A model generated the notes under the pieces. It saw only the letters and a list, made by a program, of their open reading frames with translations. It made no database searches and was not told the origin of the DNA. 64,000 nucleotides of DNA from assembly GCF_001417775.1 (NCBI RefSeq), contig NZ_BBZJ01000020.1:248001-312000 (forward strand), in the 5' to 3' direction. The position numbers and the translations under genes are program-made. Below, piece after piece: positions 52,147 through 61,076 of this stretch; the first letter of the stretch is position 1, and each line of letters starts with the position of its first letter. This DNA is from Streptomyces sp. TP-A0356. Its GTDB lineage: Bacteria > Actinomycetota > Actinomycetes > Streptomycetales > Streptomycetaceae.

Positions 52147-52181
52147 TTGGCACCGCTCCCAGGACAAGGCAGTATCACCCT
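52147..52181 (+). promoter_or_regulatory. Promoter of the TrmH-type methylase gene
   Basis: TTGGCA (52147-52152), 17-bp spacer, CAGTAT (52170-52175), six bases before the GTG at 52182, again suggesting a leaderless mRNA. Confidence 0.45.
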
Positions 52182-53000
52182 GTGGCCGATCTCATCACCG
52201 TTGAGGACCCCGACGATCCGCGCCTGCGCGACTACACGGGCCTGACCGACGTGGAGCTGCGCCGCAAGCGCGAACCCGCCGAGGGCCTGTTCATCGCCGA
52301 GGGCGAGAAGGTCATCAGACGGGCCAAGGAGGCCGGTTACGAGATGCGGTCCATGCTGCTGTCCGCCAAGTGGGTCGACGTCATGCGGGATGTCATCGAC
52401 GAACTCCCGGCCCCGGTCTACGCGGTCAGCCCGGAACTCGCCGAGCAGGTCACCGGCTACCACGTGCACCGGGGCGCGCTCGCCTCCATGCAGCGCAGAC
52501 CGCTGCCGACGGCGGACGAGCTCCTGGCCACCGCCCGCCGGGTCGTGATCATGGAATCCGTGAACGACCACACCAACATCGGCGCGATATTCCGCTCGGC
52601 GGCAGCCCTCGGCATGGACGCGGTCCTGCTCTCGCCCGACTGCGCCGACCCGCTCTACCGCCGCAGCGTCAAGGTGTCCATGGGCGCGGTCTTCTCGGTG
52701 CCGTACGCCCGCCTCGACACCTGGCCCAAGGGCCTGGAGTCGGTCCGCGAGGCGGGCTTCACGCTCCTCGCGCTCACTCCCGACGAGAAGGCCAAGACCC
52801 TCGACGAGACGGCGCCGCACAAGATGGAGCGCGTCGCGCTGATGCTCGGCGCGGAAGGTGACGGCCTGTCCACCCAGGCCCTGGTCGCCGCGGACGAATG
52901 GGTACGCATCCCCATGGCCCACGGGGTGGACTCCCTCAACGTCGGCGCGGCGGCCGCCGTCGCCTTCTACGCGGTGGCCACCGGCCGCCCCGAGCTCTAG
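52182..53000 (+). CDS. TrmH/SpoU-family RNA 2'-O-methyltransferase
   Basis: A 272-residue SPOUT-class methylase acting on tRNA or rRNA ribose. Motif 1 is MESVNDHTNIGAIFRSAAAL (catalytic Asn/Arg), motif 2 RVALMLGAEGDGLS, motif 3 IPMAHGVDSLNVGAAAAVAF, which form the SAM-binding knot. An N-terminal substrate-binding part (GLFIAEGEKVIRRAKEAGYE) is present as in RlmB/TSR-like enzymes. Target nucleotide unknown. GTG start; a NUDIX gene follows 7 bp downstream. Confidence 0.92.
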   Translation: MADLITVEDPDDPRLRDYTGLTDVELRRKREPAEGLFIAEGEKVIRRAKEAGYEMRSMLLSAKWVDVMRDVIDELPAPVYAVSPELAEQVTGYHVHRGALASMQRRPLPTADELLATARRVVIMESVNDHTNIGAIFRSAAALGMDAVLLSPDCADPLYRRSVKVSMGAVFSVPYARLDTWPKGLESVREAGFTLLALTPDEKAKTLDETAPHKMERVALMLGAEGDGLSTQALVAADEWVRIPMAHGVDSLNVGAAAAVAFYAVATGRPEL

Positions 53001-53007
53001 GAGTCCC

Positions 53008-53400
53008 ATGGACCGGCGGGAGGCGATCGTCGCCGTGCTGCGGCGCGCCGATCGGGTGCTGGTCATCAGGCGTGGTCCCGAGGCCCGTCGCTCGGGCTAC
53101 TGGGCGCCGCTCAGCGGCAAGCTCGAACCGGGCGAGACCCAGGCGGAGGCGCTGGTCAGGGAGGTACGTGAGGAGGTCGGCCTGACGGTCTCCCCAGGGG
53201 CGAAGGTCTGGGAGTCCGAGACGGACGACGGGCTCTTCCGCCTCCACTGGTGGACCGCCGACCCGGGCACGGGCGATGTGGCCCCGGATCCGGGGGAGGT
53301 CAGCGAGGCCCGCTGGGTCACGGCGGAGGAGTTCCTCGCGATGGATCCGGTCTTCGACGGCGACCGGGAGTTCTTCGAACGGATCCTGCCACGGCTGTGA
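53008..53400 (+). CDS. NUDIX hydrolase
   Basis: A 130-residue NUDIX protein of minimal size. Box: G-KLEPGE-TQAEALV-REVREEVGL, complete. The N-terminal IVAVLRRADRVLVIRRGPEA and the C-terminal EVSEARWVTAEEFLAM are typical of MutT-like pyrophosphohydrolases. ATG 53008 after TAGGAG that overlaps the upstream stop region, so it is probably co-transcribed with the methylase gene. Confidence 0.9.
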   Translation: MDRREAIVAVLRRADRVLVIRRGPEARRSGYWAPLSGKLEPGETQAEALVREVREEVGLTVSPGAKVWESETDDGLFRLHWWTADPGTGDVAPDPGEVSEARWVTAEEFLAMDPVFDGDREFFERILPRL

Positions 53401-53443
53401 CGGCCGCCGGTCCCGGTCACACGAGGGCCGGGTGGAGCGACGG

Positions 53444-54808
<1,365 letters not shown>

Positions 54809-54974
54809 AGCTTACGTTTCCACGGCCGGGCGCGCGCAGAGGCCGCGCCCTCTCCCCCCGATCGATTGTCAGTGCCGGGTGGGAGACTTGAAAGGTGGTC
54901 AGGGGTGGTGCGAACAGGACGGCGATGCGCCGCCCGTGATACCAACCACCGGCTGCGGAAGGGGGATTGAACCC

Positions 54975-55250
54975 GTGAAGGGTGATCGTGTCGAGATAGT
55001 CGTGGACGCCGGGGACACGACGCGCACCTACGAGGTGGTGGCGAGCAGGGCGGGCCGCCGCGTGGAGACGGCGGTGCGCAGGGGAGTCGTGGAAGTGAGC
55101 GAAGTCACCCGAAGCGGTTCTGTGGTACGGACCGCTCGCTTCATGGCGAACCGGGTGCTCGCGCTGGTCGAGCAGCCGGTTCCACGGGAGGACGACTCGG
55201 AGCAGAAGGGACACACCGGGCGCCCCCTCCGGGAAGACCCCGAGACCTAG
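54975..55250 (+). CDS. Small conserved beta-rich protein of unknown function
   Basis: A 91-residue protein starting MKGDRVEIVVDAGDTTRTYE and including VVASRAGRRVETAVRRGVVE and SGSVVRTARFMANRVLALVE, with alternating hydrophobic strands and no cysteines or signal. GTG 54975 follows GAAGGGGGATTGAACCC. It is divergent from the kinase gene. A charged, disordered C-terminus follows. No function assigned. Confidence 0.7.
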   Translation: MKGDRVEIVVDAGDTTRTYEVVASRAGRRVETAVRRGVVEVSEVTRSGSVVRTARFMANRVLALVEQPVPREDDSEQKGHTGRPLREDPET

Positions 55251-55367
55251 GACCTCCTCTCCACCCAGGGGAGTACACCGCAGGTCATCGCTCATCCTCC
55301 GGGAGGCCAGGCAATCGATACGCGGGCATGACGACCCAGGGCCGCCCGGCGCCTAGATTTGAGGTCA

Positions 55368-55413
55368 AGCGGCGGGTGCAGCACTCGTCCCCCGAGGTCA
55401 GACACCCGCCGCT
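55368..55413 (+). promoter_or_regulatory. Long-arm hairpin in the leader of a small membrane-protein gene
   Basis: AGCGGCGGGTG (55368-55378) and CACCCGCCGCT (55403-55413) are exact inverted repeats with a 24-base loop, 37 bp before the ATG at 55450. It could be a terminator/attenuator or a structured 5' leader. Confidence 0.45.
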
Positions 55414-55449
55414 GCCAAGGACAACAGCGCTACGGTCAGGAGAGGGACC

Positions 55450-55656
55450 ATGGCCCAGACGGCACCGCGGACACTGATCCGCACGCAGGGACGCAGGGCG
55501 TACGGCGCCGCGTTCGGCGGCCGTCCGGGCCGCCGTCACCCACTGGTGGCGACCGCGATGGTCCTCCCCCTGGCGGCCCTGCTCGTCTACGCCTTCGGCG
55601 GTTGGGACGCAGTGGTCGCACAAGCGTCGTCCGTGGGCGTGATGCTGGGGCGCTGA
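55450..55656 (+). CDS. Small single-helix membrane protein
   Basis: A 68-residue protein with a basic N-terminus (TLIRTQGRRAYGAAFGGRPG) and one hydrophobic helix (HPLVATAMVLPLAALLVYAF), ending DAVVAQASSVGVMLGR. The ATG is preceded by GGAGAGGGACC, a strong site. No family recognised. A perfect 15-bp terminator lies 87 bp downstream. Confidence 0.65.
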   Translation: MAQTAPRTLIRTQGRRAYGAAFGGRPGRRHPLVATAMVLPLAALLVYAFGGWDAVVAQASSVGVMLGR

Positions 55657-55742
55657 GCGGCCCCCCAGGCCCGGAAGAGCGGTCCGGGCGGGGACATCCA
55701 CCCATGAAACCCCGTGGGGACGGGGGTGCGGCGGACGGCACA

Positions 55743-55776
55743 AACGCCCGCGCAGCTGGGGAGCTGCGCGGGCGTT
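55743..55776 (+). terminator. Strong terminator after the small membrane-protein gene
   Basis: AACGCCCGCGCAGCT (55743-55757), loop GGGG, AGCTGCGCGGGCGTT (55762-55776): perfect 15-bp stem. Bases 55657-55742 and 55777-55901 hold no gene. Confidence 0.8.
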
Positions 55777-55901
55777 GCCCTGTGCGCGTGACCGCCGGCG
55801 GTCGTGCCACCGGACCGGCCGGAGCACCGGGGACCCCCCACCGCCAGCCGATGCCGGCCGCGTAGGTTCCCCGGCACGGCAGTACGACCCCGAGGGGACC
55901 C

Positions 55902-56385
55902 GTGAACGCCCTCCTGCCCGTGCTTCACGCCCAGGCGCGCGCCGCAGTGCCGCAGTGCGCCCGACACGACCACGGCCTGCCACTGCCGAGCCTCCGACAC
56001 GGTCCTCACCGACCGCTCGGACGACGCCACGGTCCTCACCGACCGCTCGGACGACGCCACGGTCGTCCGCCACGCTGGGCCGGCCCCCGTCGACCTCCAT
56101 GGCCGTCCCATGACCTTCTGGCCGTACGGCACTCCCGTGGACCCCGGCACCTCGAGGCCGCCCCTGGGCCTGAACGACGTGGACGACCTCGGCGTGGGCG
56201 ACCCGGCCTGGGTCCGGCCTGGGATCTGGCCCGCCCCGGACGTCCCCGCCCGCGCCCGCACCGTGCAGACGGCGGCCCGGGTGATCGCCAAGTCGGTCGC
56301 CGCGGAGCACGCCTTGGACGCCGTCGAGCGGGCCGTGGTCGGCGCCTGTGTCCGAATGGGCGCCATTCCGCCCGAGTTGGCGTAA
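55902..56385 (+). pseudogene. Conserved-looking gene with apparent +1 frameshift (or start at 56110)
   Basis: GTG 55902, preceded by CGAGGGGACCC, opens a frame beginning MNALLPVLHAQARAAVPQCA. The frame shifted by +1 carries TVLTDRSDDA repeats, then VVRHAGPAPVDLHGRPMTFW and on to a tidy C-terminus (ARTVQTAARVIAKSVAAEHA ... VRMGAIPPELA, stop 56383-56385). The second frame has no start codon before ATG 56110, and that ATG lacks a ribosome site. The simplest reading is one ~160-residue gene broken by a frameshift near 55990; the alternative is an intact 91-residue protein from 56110. No family recognised. Confidence 0.5.
55999..56058 (+). repeat. Tandem 30-bp repeat (two units)
   Basis: Two exact 30-bp units, each beginning ACGGTCCTCACCGACCGCTC and ending ACGACGCC, with the start of a third (ACGGTC). 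In one frame it encodes two copies of the decapeptide TVLTDRSDDA, so length change keeps the frame. Confidence 0.85.
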
Positions 56386-56474
56386 GGATGTGCGCCCCAG
56401 GGTGCGACCGGACAGAACCGGAACGAGTCCTTCTCTGGCGAAGCACCACCGACCGGCGAGGAGTTGAGCCGACC

Positions 56475-56726
56475 ATGCGGTGTCCGAAGTGTCATGCGCC
56501 GATGCACACGTACAACCGCAACGGCGTTCAGATCGAGCGGTGCAGCGGCTGCCGCGGCACCTTCCTGGTCGTCGGGGAGCTTGAGCCGCTGACCCGCCTG
56601 GAGGCCCAGTGGGCGGGGCCCGCCCCGCCGCCCCGGCCGCTCTTCTCCAGCCGAGCCCACGAGGAAGCCCCCGGCCGCGGGGCCGGGGGCTTCGGTGTGT
56701 GGACGATACTGGGATTGAACCAGTGA
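56475..56726 (+). CDS. zf-TFIIB-type zinc-ribbon protein, probable stop-loss
   Basis: MRCPKCHAPMHTYNRNGVQI then ERCSGCRGTFLVVGELEPL is a classic zf-TFIIB zinc ribbon (CPxC ... CxxC). Homologues I remember are ~90 residues and end soon after LFSS. Here LFSS is followed by CGA, one base from TGA, and the frame then runs through the terminator hairpin and 27 bases into the first tRNA-Val gene before TGA at 56724-56726. The Pro/Gly-rich middle also looks shortened. Probably a protein with an aberrant ~28-residue tail, or a decaying gene. Confidence 0.65.
   Translation: MRCPKCHAPMHTYNRNGVQIERCSGCRGTFLVVGELEPLTRLEAQWAGPAPPPRPLFSSRAHEEAPGRGAGGFGVWTILGLNQ
56664..56693. terminator. Perfect hairpin between zinc-ribbon gene and tRNA array
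   Basis: GAAGCCCCCGGCC (56664-56676), loop GCGG, GGCCGGGGGCTTC (56681-56693). Seven bases beyond the tRNA array's 3' end, it can terminate transcription in both directions. Confidence 0.75.
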
Positions 56727-56771
56727 CCTCTTCCGTGTCAGGGAAGCGCTCTCCCGCTGAGCTAATCGTCC
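56700..56771 (-). tRNA. tRNA-Val (GAC)
   Basis: Cloverleaf on the minus strand: acceptor GGACGAT/ATCGTCC, D arm GCTCAGCGGGAGAGC, anticodon arm CTTCCCTGACACGGAAG with anticodon GAC, T arm CTGGTTCAATCCCAG, discriminator A at 56700. CCA is not encoded. Last of the five-tRNA array. Confidence 0.95.
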
Positions 56772-56813
56772 TCGGGCCATGGCCACTCGGTGCGGAGGGC
56801 CAGGGGTGCTACG

Positions 56814-56885
56814 TGCGCGATACTGGGATTGAACCAGTGACCTCTTCCGTGTCAGGGAAGCGCTCTCCCGCTGAGCTAATCGCGC
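56814..56885 (-). tRNA. tRNA-Val (GAC), variant acceptor stem
   Basis: Body identical to the flanking tRNA-Val genes, but the acceptor stem is GCGCGAT/ATCGCGC, both strands changed in a compensatory way. Anticodon GAC, discriminator A. Confidence 0.95.
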
Positions 56886-56939
56886 GGGGATCCTCGGGGA
56901 TCATACAGACCCTTGCGGGTCAGGGTCCCTGCGGACCAG

Positions 56940-57011
56940 TGGACGATACTGGGATTGAACCAGTGACCTCTTCCGTGTCAGGGAAGCGCTCTCCCGCTGA
57001 GCTAATCGTCC
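56940..57011 (-). tRNA. tRNA-Val (GAC)
   Basis: Identical to the gene at 56700-56771: acceptor GGACGAT/ATCGTCC, anticodon GAC, discriminator A, no encoded CCA. Confidence 0.95.
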
Positions 57012-57015
57012 TTGG

Positions 57016-57086
57016 AGGTGGAGACGGGATTTGAACCCGTGTAGACGGCTTTGCAGGCCGTTGCCTCGCCTCTCGGCCACTCCACC
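57016..57086 (-). tRNA. tRNA-Cys (GCA)
   Basis: Acceptor GGTGGAG/CTCCACC, discriminator U73 (the tRNA-Cys identity base), anticodon loop CTGCAAA with GCA, T arm CGGGTTCAAATCCCG. CCA not encoded. Confidence 0.95.
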
Positions 57087-57125
57087 AGGAGTGCGGGGAA
57101 TCGGGAGGATCCCCTGCTTCCTTCG

Positions 57126-57198
57126 AGCGGACGACGAGGCTCGAACTCGCGACCTCAACCTTGGCAAGGTTGCGCTCTACCAACTGAGCTACGTCCGC
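57126..57198 (-). tRNA. tRNA-Gly (GCC)
   Basis: Acceptor GCGGACG/CGTCCGC, D arm GCTCAGTTGGTAGAGC, anticodon loop TTGCCAA with GCC, discriminator U73. First gene of the array. Confidence 0.95.
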
Positions 57199-57239
57199 TT
57201 GTCGTTTCGGACCGCTTCCACGTCCCGGCGACGAGTTGA

Positions 57240-57267
57240 ACTCTAGCGGATTCCCGGGCCAGTACAA
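57240..57267 (-). promoter_or_regulatory. Promoter of the tRNA array
   Basis: On the minus strand TTGTAC (57262-57267), 16-bp spacer, TAGAGT (57240-57245), about 42 bp before the tRNA-Gly 5' end. Good match to the vegetative consensus. Confidence 0.6.
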
Positions 57268-57375
57268 AAACGCGTTTGCGCAGCGTGCTGCGCTGCGCCT
57301 GGTCAAGGACATGGTCAGGGCACCGCGGGGACATGCCCAGGCCACGGGCAGGACACCCGCCATAGACTCGACTGC

Positions 57376-58413
57376 GTGCTCGACCTGCCTCCTCTTGCCC
57401 GTTTCGGCGACCGCGTCGCCACCGGTCTCCTCGATGTCACCAGCGACCCCGCGGCCCTCGACTCCACCGGCTTCTGGGCGGTCTGCGCGGACTACGAGGG
57501 CCGTCTGACCTGCGCCCGGTTCGGGGACGTACGGGTGGAGCCCGTGCCCGCCCCCGTGCCGGGCCGCTGGCGGGGACCGGCGGTCGGTGACTGGACGTCC
57601 TCTCTTGACCGCGCCGCGTACACGGCGGGGGTGCGGCGGATCCGTGAGCACATCGCGACCGGCGAGGTCTACCAGGTCAACCTCTGCCGTGTGCTCTCCG
57701 CGCCGGTCGCGCCCGACGCCGACGTGGACGCCCTGACGGCCGTGCTGGCGCGCGGCAACCCGGCGCCGTATGCAGGAACGATCCGCCTGCCGGAGCACGG
57801 CGTGGAGACGGCCACCGCCTCCCCCGAGCTGTTCCTGCGCCGTGACGGCCGTACCGTCGAGTCCGGCCCGATCAAGGGCACGGCACGCACCGAGGCGGAG
57901 CTCCTGGAGAAGGACTACGCCGAGAACGTGATGATCGTCGACCTGGTCCGCAACGACCTCGGCCGCGTCTGCACCACCGGCAGCGTGACGGTCCCCGACC
58001 TGTGCGCGGTCGAGAAGCATCCCGGCCTGGTCCACCTCGTGTCCACGGTCCGCGGCGAGCTGCGCGCGGACGCCGGGTGGCCCGAGCTGCTCGCCGCCGC
58101 GTTCCCGGCCGGATCGGTCACCGGCGCCCCCAAGTCGAGTGCGCTGCGGATCATCGACGCGCTGGAGACCGCCCCCCGCGGCCCCTACTGCGGCGGCATC
58201 GGCTGGGTCGACGCGGACAGCGGGGCGGGCGAGCTCGCCGTCGGCATCCGCACCTTCTGGATGGACCGGGCCGCCGGGGGCACGGCAGTCCTTCGCTTCG
58301 GCGCCGGCGCGGGCATCACCTGGGGCTCCGACCCCGAGGGTGAGTGGGACGAGACCGAGCTGAAGGCCGCCCGGCTGCTCGCGGTAGCGTCGGGGGAGTA
58401 CCAGGACGCATGA
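57376..58413 (+). CDS. pabB: Aminodeoxychorismate synthase component I (chorismate-binding)
   Basis: Makes 4-amino-4-deoxychorismate from chorismate and ammonia for folate (or aromatic antibiotic) synthesis. The 345-residue protein keeps the chorismate-binding core: RRIREHIATGEVYQVNLCRV, PELFLRRDGRTVESGPIKGT with the ADCS-type PIKGT Lys, DLVRNDLGRVC, HLVSTVRGEL, FPAGSVTGAPKSSALRII and CGGIGWVDAD. It lacks the ~100-residue N-terminal domain of full-length PabB. GTG 57376 has TAGACT seven bases upstream, so the mRNA may be leaderless. pabC follows after 118 bp. No glutaminase subunit is nearby. Confidence 0.9.
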   Translation: MLDLPPLARFGDRVATGLLDVTSDPAALDSTGFWAVCADYEGRLTCARFGDVRVEPVPAPVPGRWRGPAVGDWTSSLDRAAYTAGVRRIREHIATGEVYQVNLCRVLSAPVAPDADVDALTAVLARGNPAPYAGTIRLPEHGVETATASPELFLRRDGRTVESGPIKGTARTEAELLEKDYAENVMIVDLVRNDLGRVCTTGSVTVPDLCAVEKHPGLVHLVSTVRGELRADAGWPELLAAAFPAGSVTGAPKSSALRIIDALETAPRGPYCGGIGWVDADSGAGELAVGIRTFWMDRAAGGTAVLRFGAGAGITWGSDPEGEWDETELKAARLLAVASGEYQDA

Positions 58414-58531
58414 TCGAAGGGAGAACGGAAGGAGCCCCGTCATGTGTCATGCCCAGCCGGGGGGACGCCGTCTCCGGCCGGACGCACTCGTCGCACGGCG
58501 CTTCCGTCACCATCTTGTGAGGTAAGGACCA

Positions 58532-59353
58532 GTGAAGCTCTGGCTCGACGGCGGGCTGCAGGACATCGAGTCCGCCCGCGTCTCCGTCTTCGACCACGGA
58601 CTGACCGTCGGCGACGGCGTCTTCGAGACCGTCAAGGCTGTCGAGGGACGCCCCTTCGCGCTGACGCGCCATCTCGACCGGCTCACCCGGTCGGCACGCG
58701 GACTGGGCCTCGTGGACCCCGACCTGGACGAGGTCCGCCGCGCCTGCGCCGCCGTCCTGGAGGCCAACCCGATGCCGCTCGGGCGTCTGCGCATCACCTA
58801 CACCGGCGGCCATGGCCCGCTCGGTTCCGACCGCGGAGACCTGGGGCCGACGCTCGTTGTCGCCCTCGGTGCGACCGCCCGGCGCCCCGACTCCACCGCC
58901 GCGATCACCGTGCCGTGGACCCGCAACGAACGCGGCGCCGTGACCGGGCTGAAGACCACGTCGTACGCGGAGAACGTCGTCGCCCTCGCGCGTGCCTCCC
59001 AACAGGGCGCCTCGGAGGCGCTGTTCGCGAACACGGTGGGACAGCTCTGCGAGGGCACGGGATCGAACGTCTTCGTCGTCCTCGACGGCGAGATCCACAC
59101 TCCGCCCCTCGCCTCCGGCTGTCTCGCGGGCATCACCCGCGCGCTCACCATCGAGTGGGCCGCGGCCAAGGAGACCGACCTGCCGCTGGACGTCCTGGAG
59201 CACGCGGACGAGATCTTCCTCACGTCCACGCTGCGGGACATCCAGGCCGTCCACCGGGTGGACGGCCGTGCGCTGCCGGCCGCGCCCGGCCCGGTGACCG
59301 CGAAGGCCATGCGCGTCTTCGACGAGCGCTCCGGGGACGACCTCGATCCCTGA
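58532..59353 (+). CDS. pabC: Aminotransferase class IV, probable aminodeoxychorismate lyase
   Basis: PLP enzyme releasing pyruvate from aminodeoxychorismate to give p-aminobenzoate. The 273-residue fold-type IV protein has VFDHGLTVGDGVFETVKAVE, FALTRHLDRLTRSARGLGL, the PLP lysine in TGLKTTSYAENVVALARA, and EALFANTVGQLCEGTGSNVF. Branched-chain or D-amino-acid transaminases share the fold, but pabB next door favours lyase. GTG 58532 after GTGAGGTAAGGACCA. Confidence 0.88.
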   Translation: MKLWLDGGLQDIESARVSVFDHGLTVGDGVFETVKAVEGRPFALTRHLDRLTRSARGLGLVDPDLDEVRRACAAVLEANPMPLGRLRITYTGGHGPLGSDRGDLGPTLVVALGATARRPDSTAAITVPWTRNERGAVTGLKTTSYAENVVALARASQQGASEALFANTVGQLCEGTGSNVFVVLDGEIHTPPLASGCLAGITRALTIEWAAAKETDLPLDVLEHADEIFLTSTLRDIQAVHRVDGRALPAAPGPVTAKAMRVFDERSGDDLDP

Positions 59354-59405
59354 AAGCCGGAGCTGGGCGGCTGACCTGGGGCTCGGGGTGGGTAGAACAC
59401 CCCTG

Positions 59406-60230
59406 ATGACCACGACCCTGCGGCCGGTGGAGCCGCTTCGGCACCATGCGGACGGGACGCGTACCAGGCGGTACCAGGTGTGTGTGAACGGCCGCCCCGT
59501 GGGCGCGATACGTCTGTCCACGTGCCCGGCCCACGGGCCCGGCGTGGCCCGTATCGAAGACCTGCGGATCGAGGAACCGGACCGTGGCAGGGGCCGGGGC
59601 ACCGTGGCCGCGCTCGCCGCCGAGGAGGTCGTCCGCGGCTGGGGCTGCGACCGCGTCGACGCGTCGGTGCCGGGCGACGCCGAGGTGGCCCTGCGGCTCG
59701 CGACCGCACTGGGGTACGTCCCGCGCAGCCGGACCATGGTGAAGCACCTGGTGGGCAGCCCGCCGACGCTGCCGGCGGGCAGCGTCGCCCGGCCGATGCT
59801 GGAGCCCGAGTACGGTCCCTGGCTGGCGCAGGAGCGGGAGCGCTTCGCGCGCAGCCTGGTCGAGCGGGGCGTGCCCGAGGCCGAGGCGTACGCCGAGGCG
59901 GACCGGGGGCACGCCCGGTTCCTGCCGGCCGGCGGGGCGACCGAGAGCACGCTGATCAGCGTGCTGGAGCACGAGGGGGAGCCGGTCGGCATCCTCTGGC
60001 TGGGGCTGCGGCCGGAGACCGCGTACGTGCACTACGTCGACGTCCACGCGCGGCAGCGGGGCCGCGGCCACGGCCGCACCCTGATGCTGCTCGCGGAGGA
60101 ACAGGCGGCCGCGTGCGGCAAGGACCGCATCGCCCTGGCCGTCTTCGCGGGCAACACCGCGGCCGAACGGCTCTACGCCTCACTGGGCTACGAGACGACC
60201 GCCCATCACCTCTTCAAGAAGCTGACATGA
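59406..60230 (+). CDS. Two-domain GNAT acetyltransferase
   Basis: A 274-residue protein with two GNAT folds. The first (RIEDLRIEEPDRGRGRGTVA, CDRVDASVPGDAEVALRLAT) and the second (PVGILWLGLRPETAYVHYVD, VHARQRGRGHGRTLMLLAEE, FAGNTAAERLYASLGYETTA) each have an acetyl-CoA loop, the first less canonical. Paired GNATs occur in MshD-like enzymes, but mycothiol-specific features are not obvious. ATG 59406 or GTG 59388. Substrate unknown. Confidence 0.82.
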   Translation: MTTTLRPVEPLRHHADGTRTRRYQVCVNGRPVGAIRLSTCPAHGPGVARIEDLRIEEPDRGRGRGTVAALAAEEVVRGWGCDRVDASVPGDAEVALRLATALGYVPRSRTMVKHLVGSPPTLPAGSVARPMLEPEYGPWLAQERERFARSLVERGVPEAEAYAEADRGHARFLPAGGATESTLISVLEHEGEPVGILWLGLRPETAYVHYVDVHARQRGRGHGRTLMLLAEEQAAACGKDRIALAVFAGNTAAERLYASLGYETTAHHLFKKLT

Positions 60231-60295
60231 GGGGCTGACATGAGGGCCGGCTCAAGGAGCTGACCCGAGGACGCGCCCTGGAAGCTGATCCGGGC

Positions 60296-60823
60296 TCACT
60301 CGCTCCCGGTCCCGGCCAGCAGCCGGTCCGCGATCTCCTCGATGCGCTCGCGCAGCCCCTCCTGGCTCTTGCCGCCGTCGAGGCGCTCGCCGCCGATCAC
60401 ATACGTCGGGGTGCCGGTCACACCGATCGCCGTGCCCTCGGCCTGGTCCGCGTCGACGACCAGGATGTGCCGGCCGTCGATCAGCGCCGTGTCGAACTCC
60501 TCGGCGTCCAGACCGAGTTCACGGGCCACCTCGACGAGGAACGGCTCTCCCTTGCGGTCCAGCTCCTCGACCCGGCCCAGCACGGCCTCCACGTAGGGCC
60601 AGCCCTGCCCCTGCATCAGCGCTTCCTCGGCGGCCTGCGCGGCGGCGAACGCGTGCCGGTGCTTCTCCAGCGGGAAGTGCCGCAGTCGCAGCTCCAGCCG
60701 GTCGCCATAGCGGGCGCGCAGCGCCCGCAGGTCGTCCAGGGCGCTACGGCAGTCGGGGCACTGGAGTTCGCACCAGACGTCCAGGACGGGGGCGGCGGTG
60801 TCTGCGGGGGAGGAGTCGCTCAT
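60296..60823 (-). CDS. DsbA-family thioredoxin-fold protein
   Basis: A 175-residue cytoplasmic protein (no signal). VLDVWCELQCPDCRSALDDL carries a CPDC redox motif preceded by another Cys; the helical insertion (HRHAFAAAQAAEEALMQGQG) and the cis-Pro loop GTPTYVIGG place it in the DsbA/FrnE-like group. It may act on cytosolic disulfides or as a mycothiol-linked oxidoreductase. ATG 60823, overlapped upstream by a long non-conserved open frame that I ignore. Confidence 0.88.
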   Translation of the reverse strand: MSDSSPADTAAPVLDVWCELQCPDCRSALDDLRALRARYGDRLELRLRHFPLEKHRHAFAAAQAAEEALMQGQGWPYVEAVLGRVEELDRKGEPFLVEVARELGLDAEEFDTALIDGRHILVVDADQAEGTAIGVTGTPTYVIGGERLDGGKSQEGLRERIEEIADRLLAGTGSE

Positions 60824-61076
60824 GGTCACCAGTCTCCCAGCACCGGCGAGTGCGCCCAAACGGGCCCTGGTGGCTGGAGGTGGAGGCACGGGTGGAGAGA
60901 TGACCCGGACCTGTCGAGGGCCGGGTGGAGACGGGAGCGCACCCTGAGGAGGAGGCGACCCGGGGCCCGACCCGGAGATGTCCCTGAGGTCCGGTCGGAC
61001 CGTGGCCTGCCGGGCGAGGGGCGGTGCAGGATGGAAGGGACGAACCGACCCCGACCGATCACCGCTGGAGGACCGG

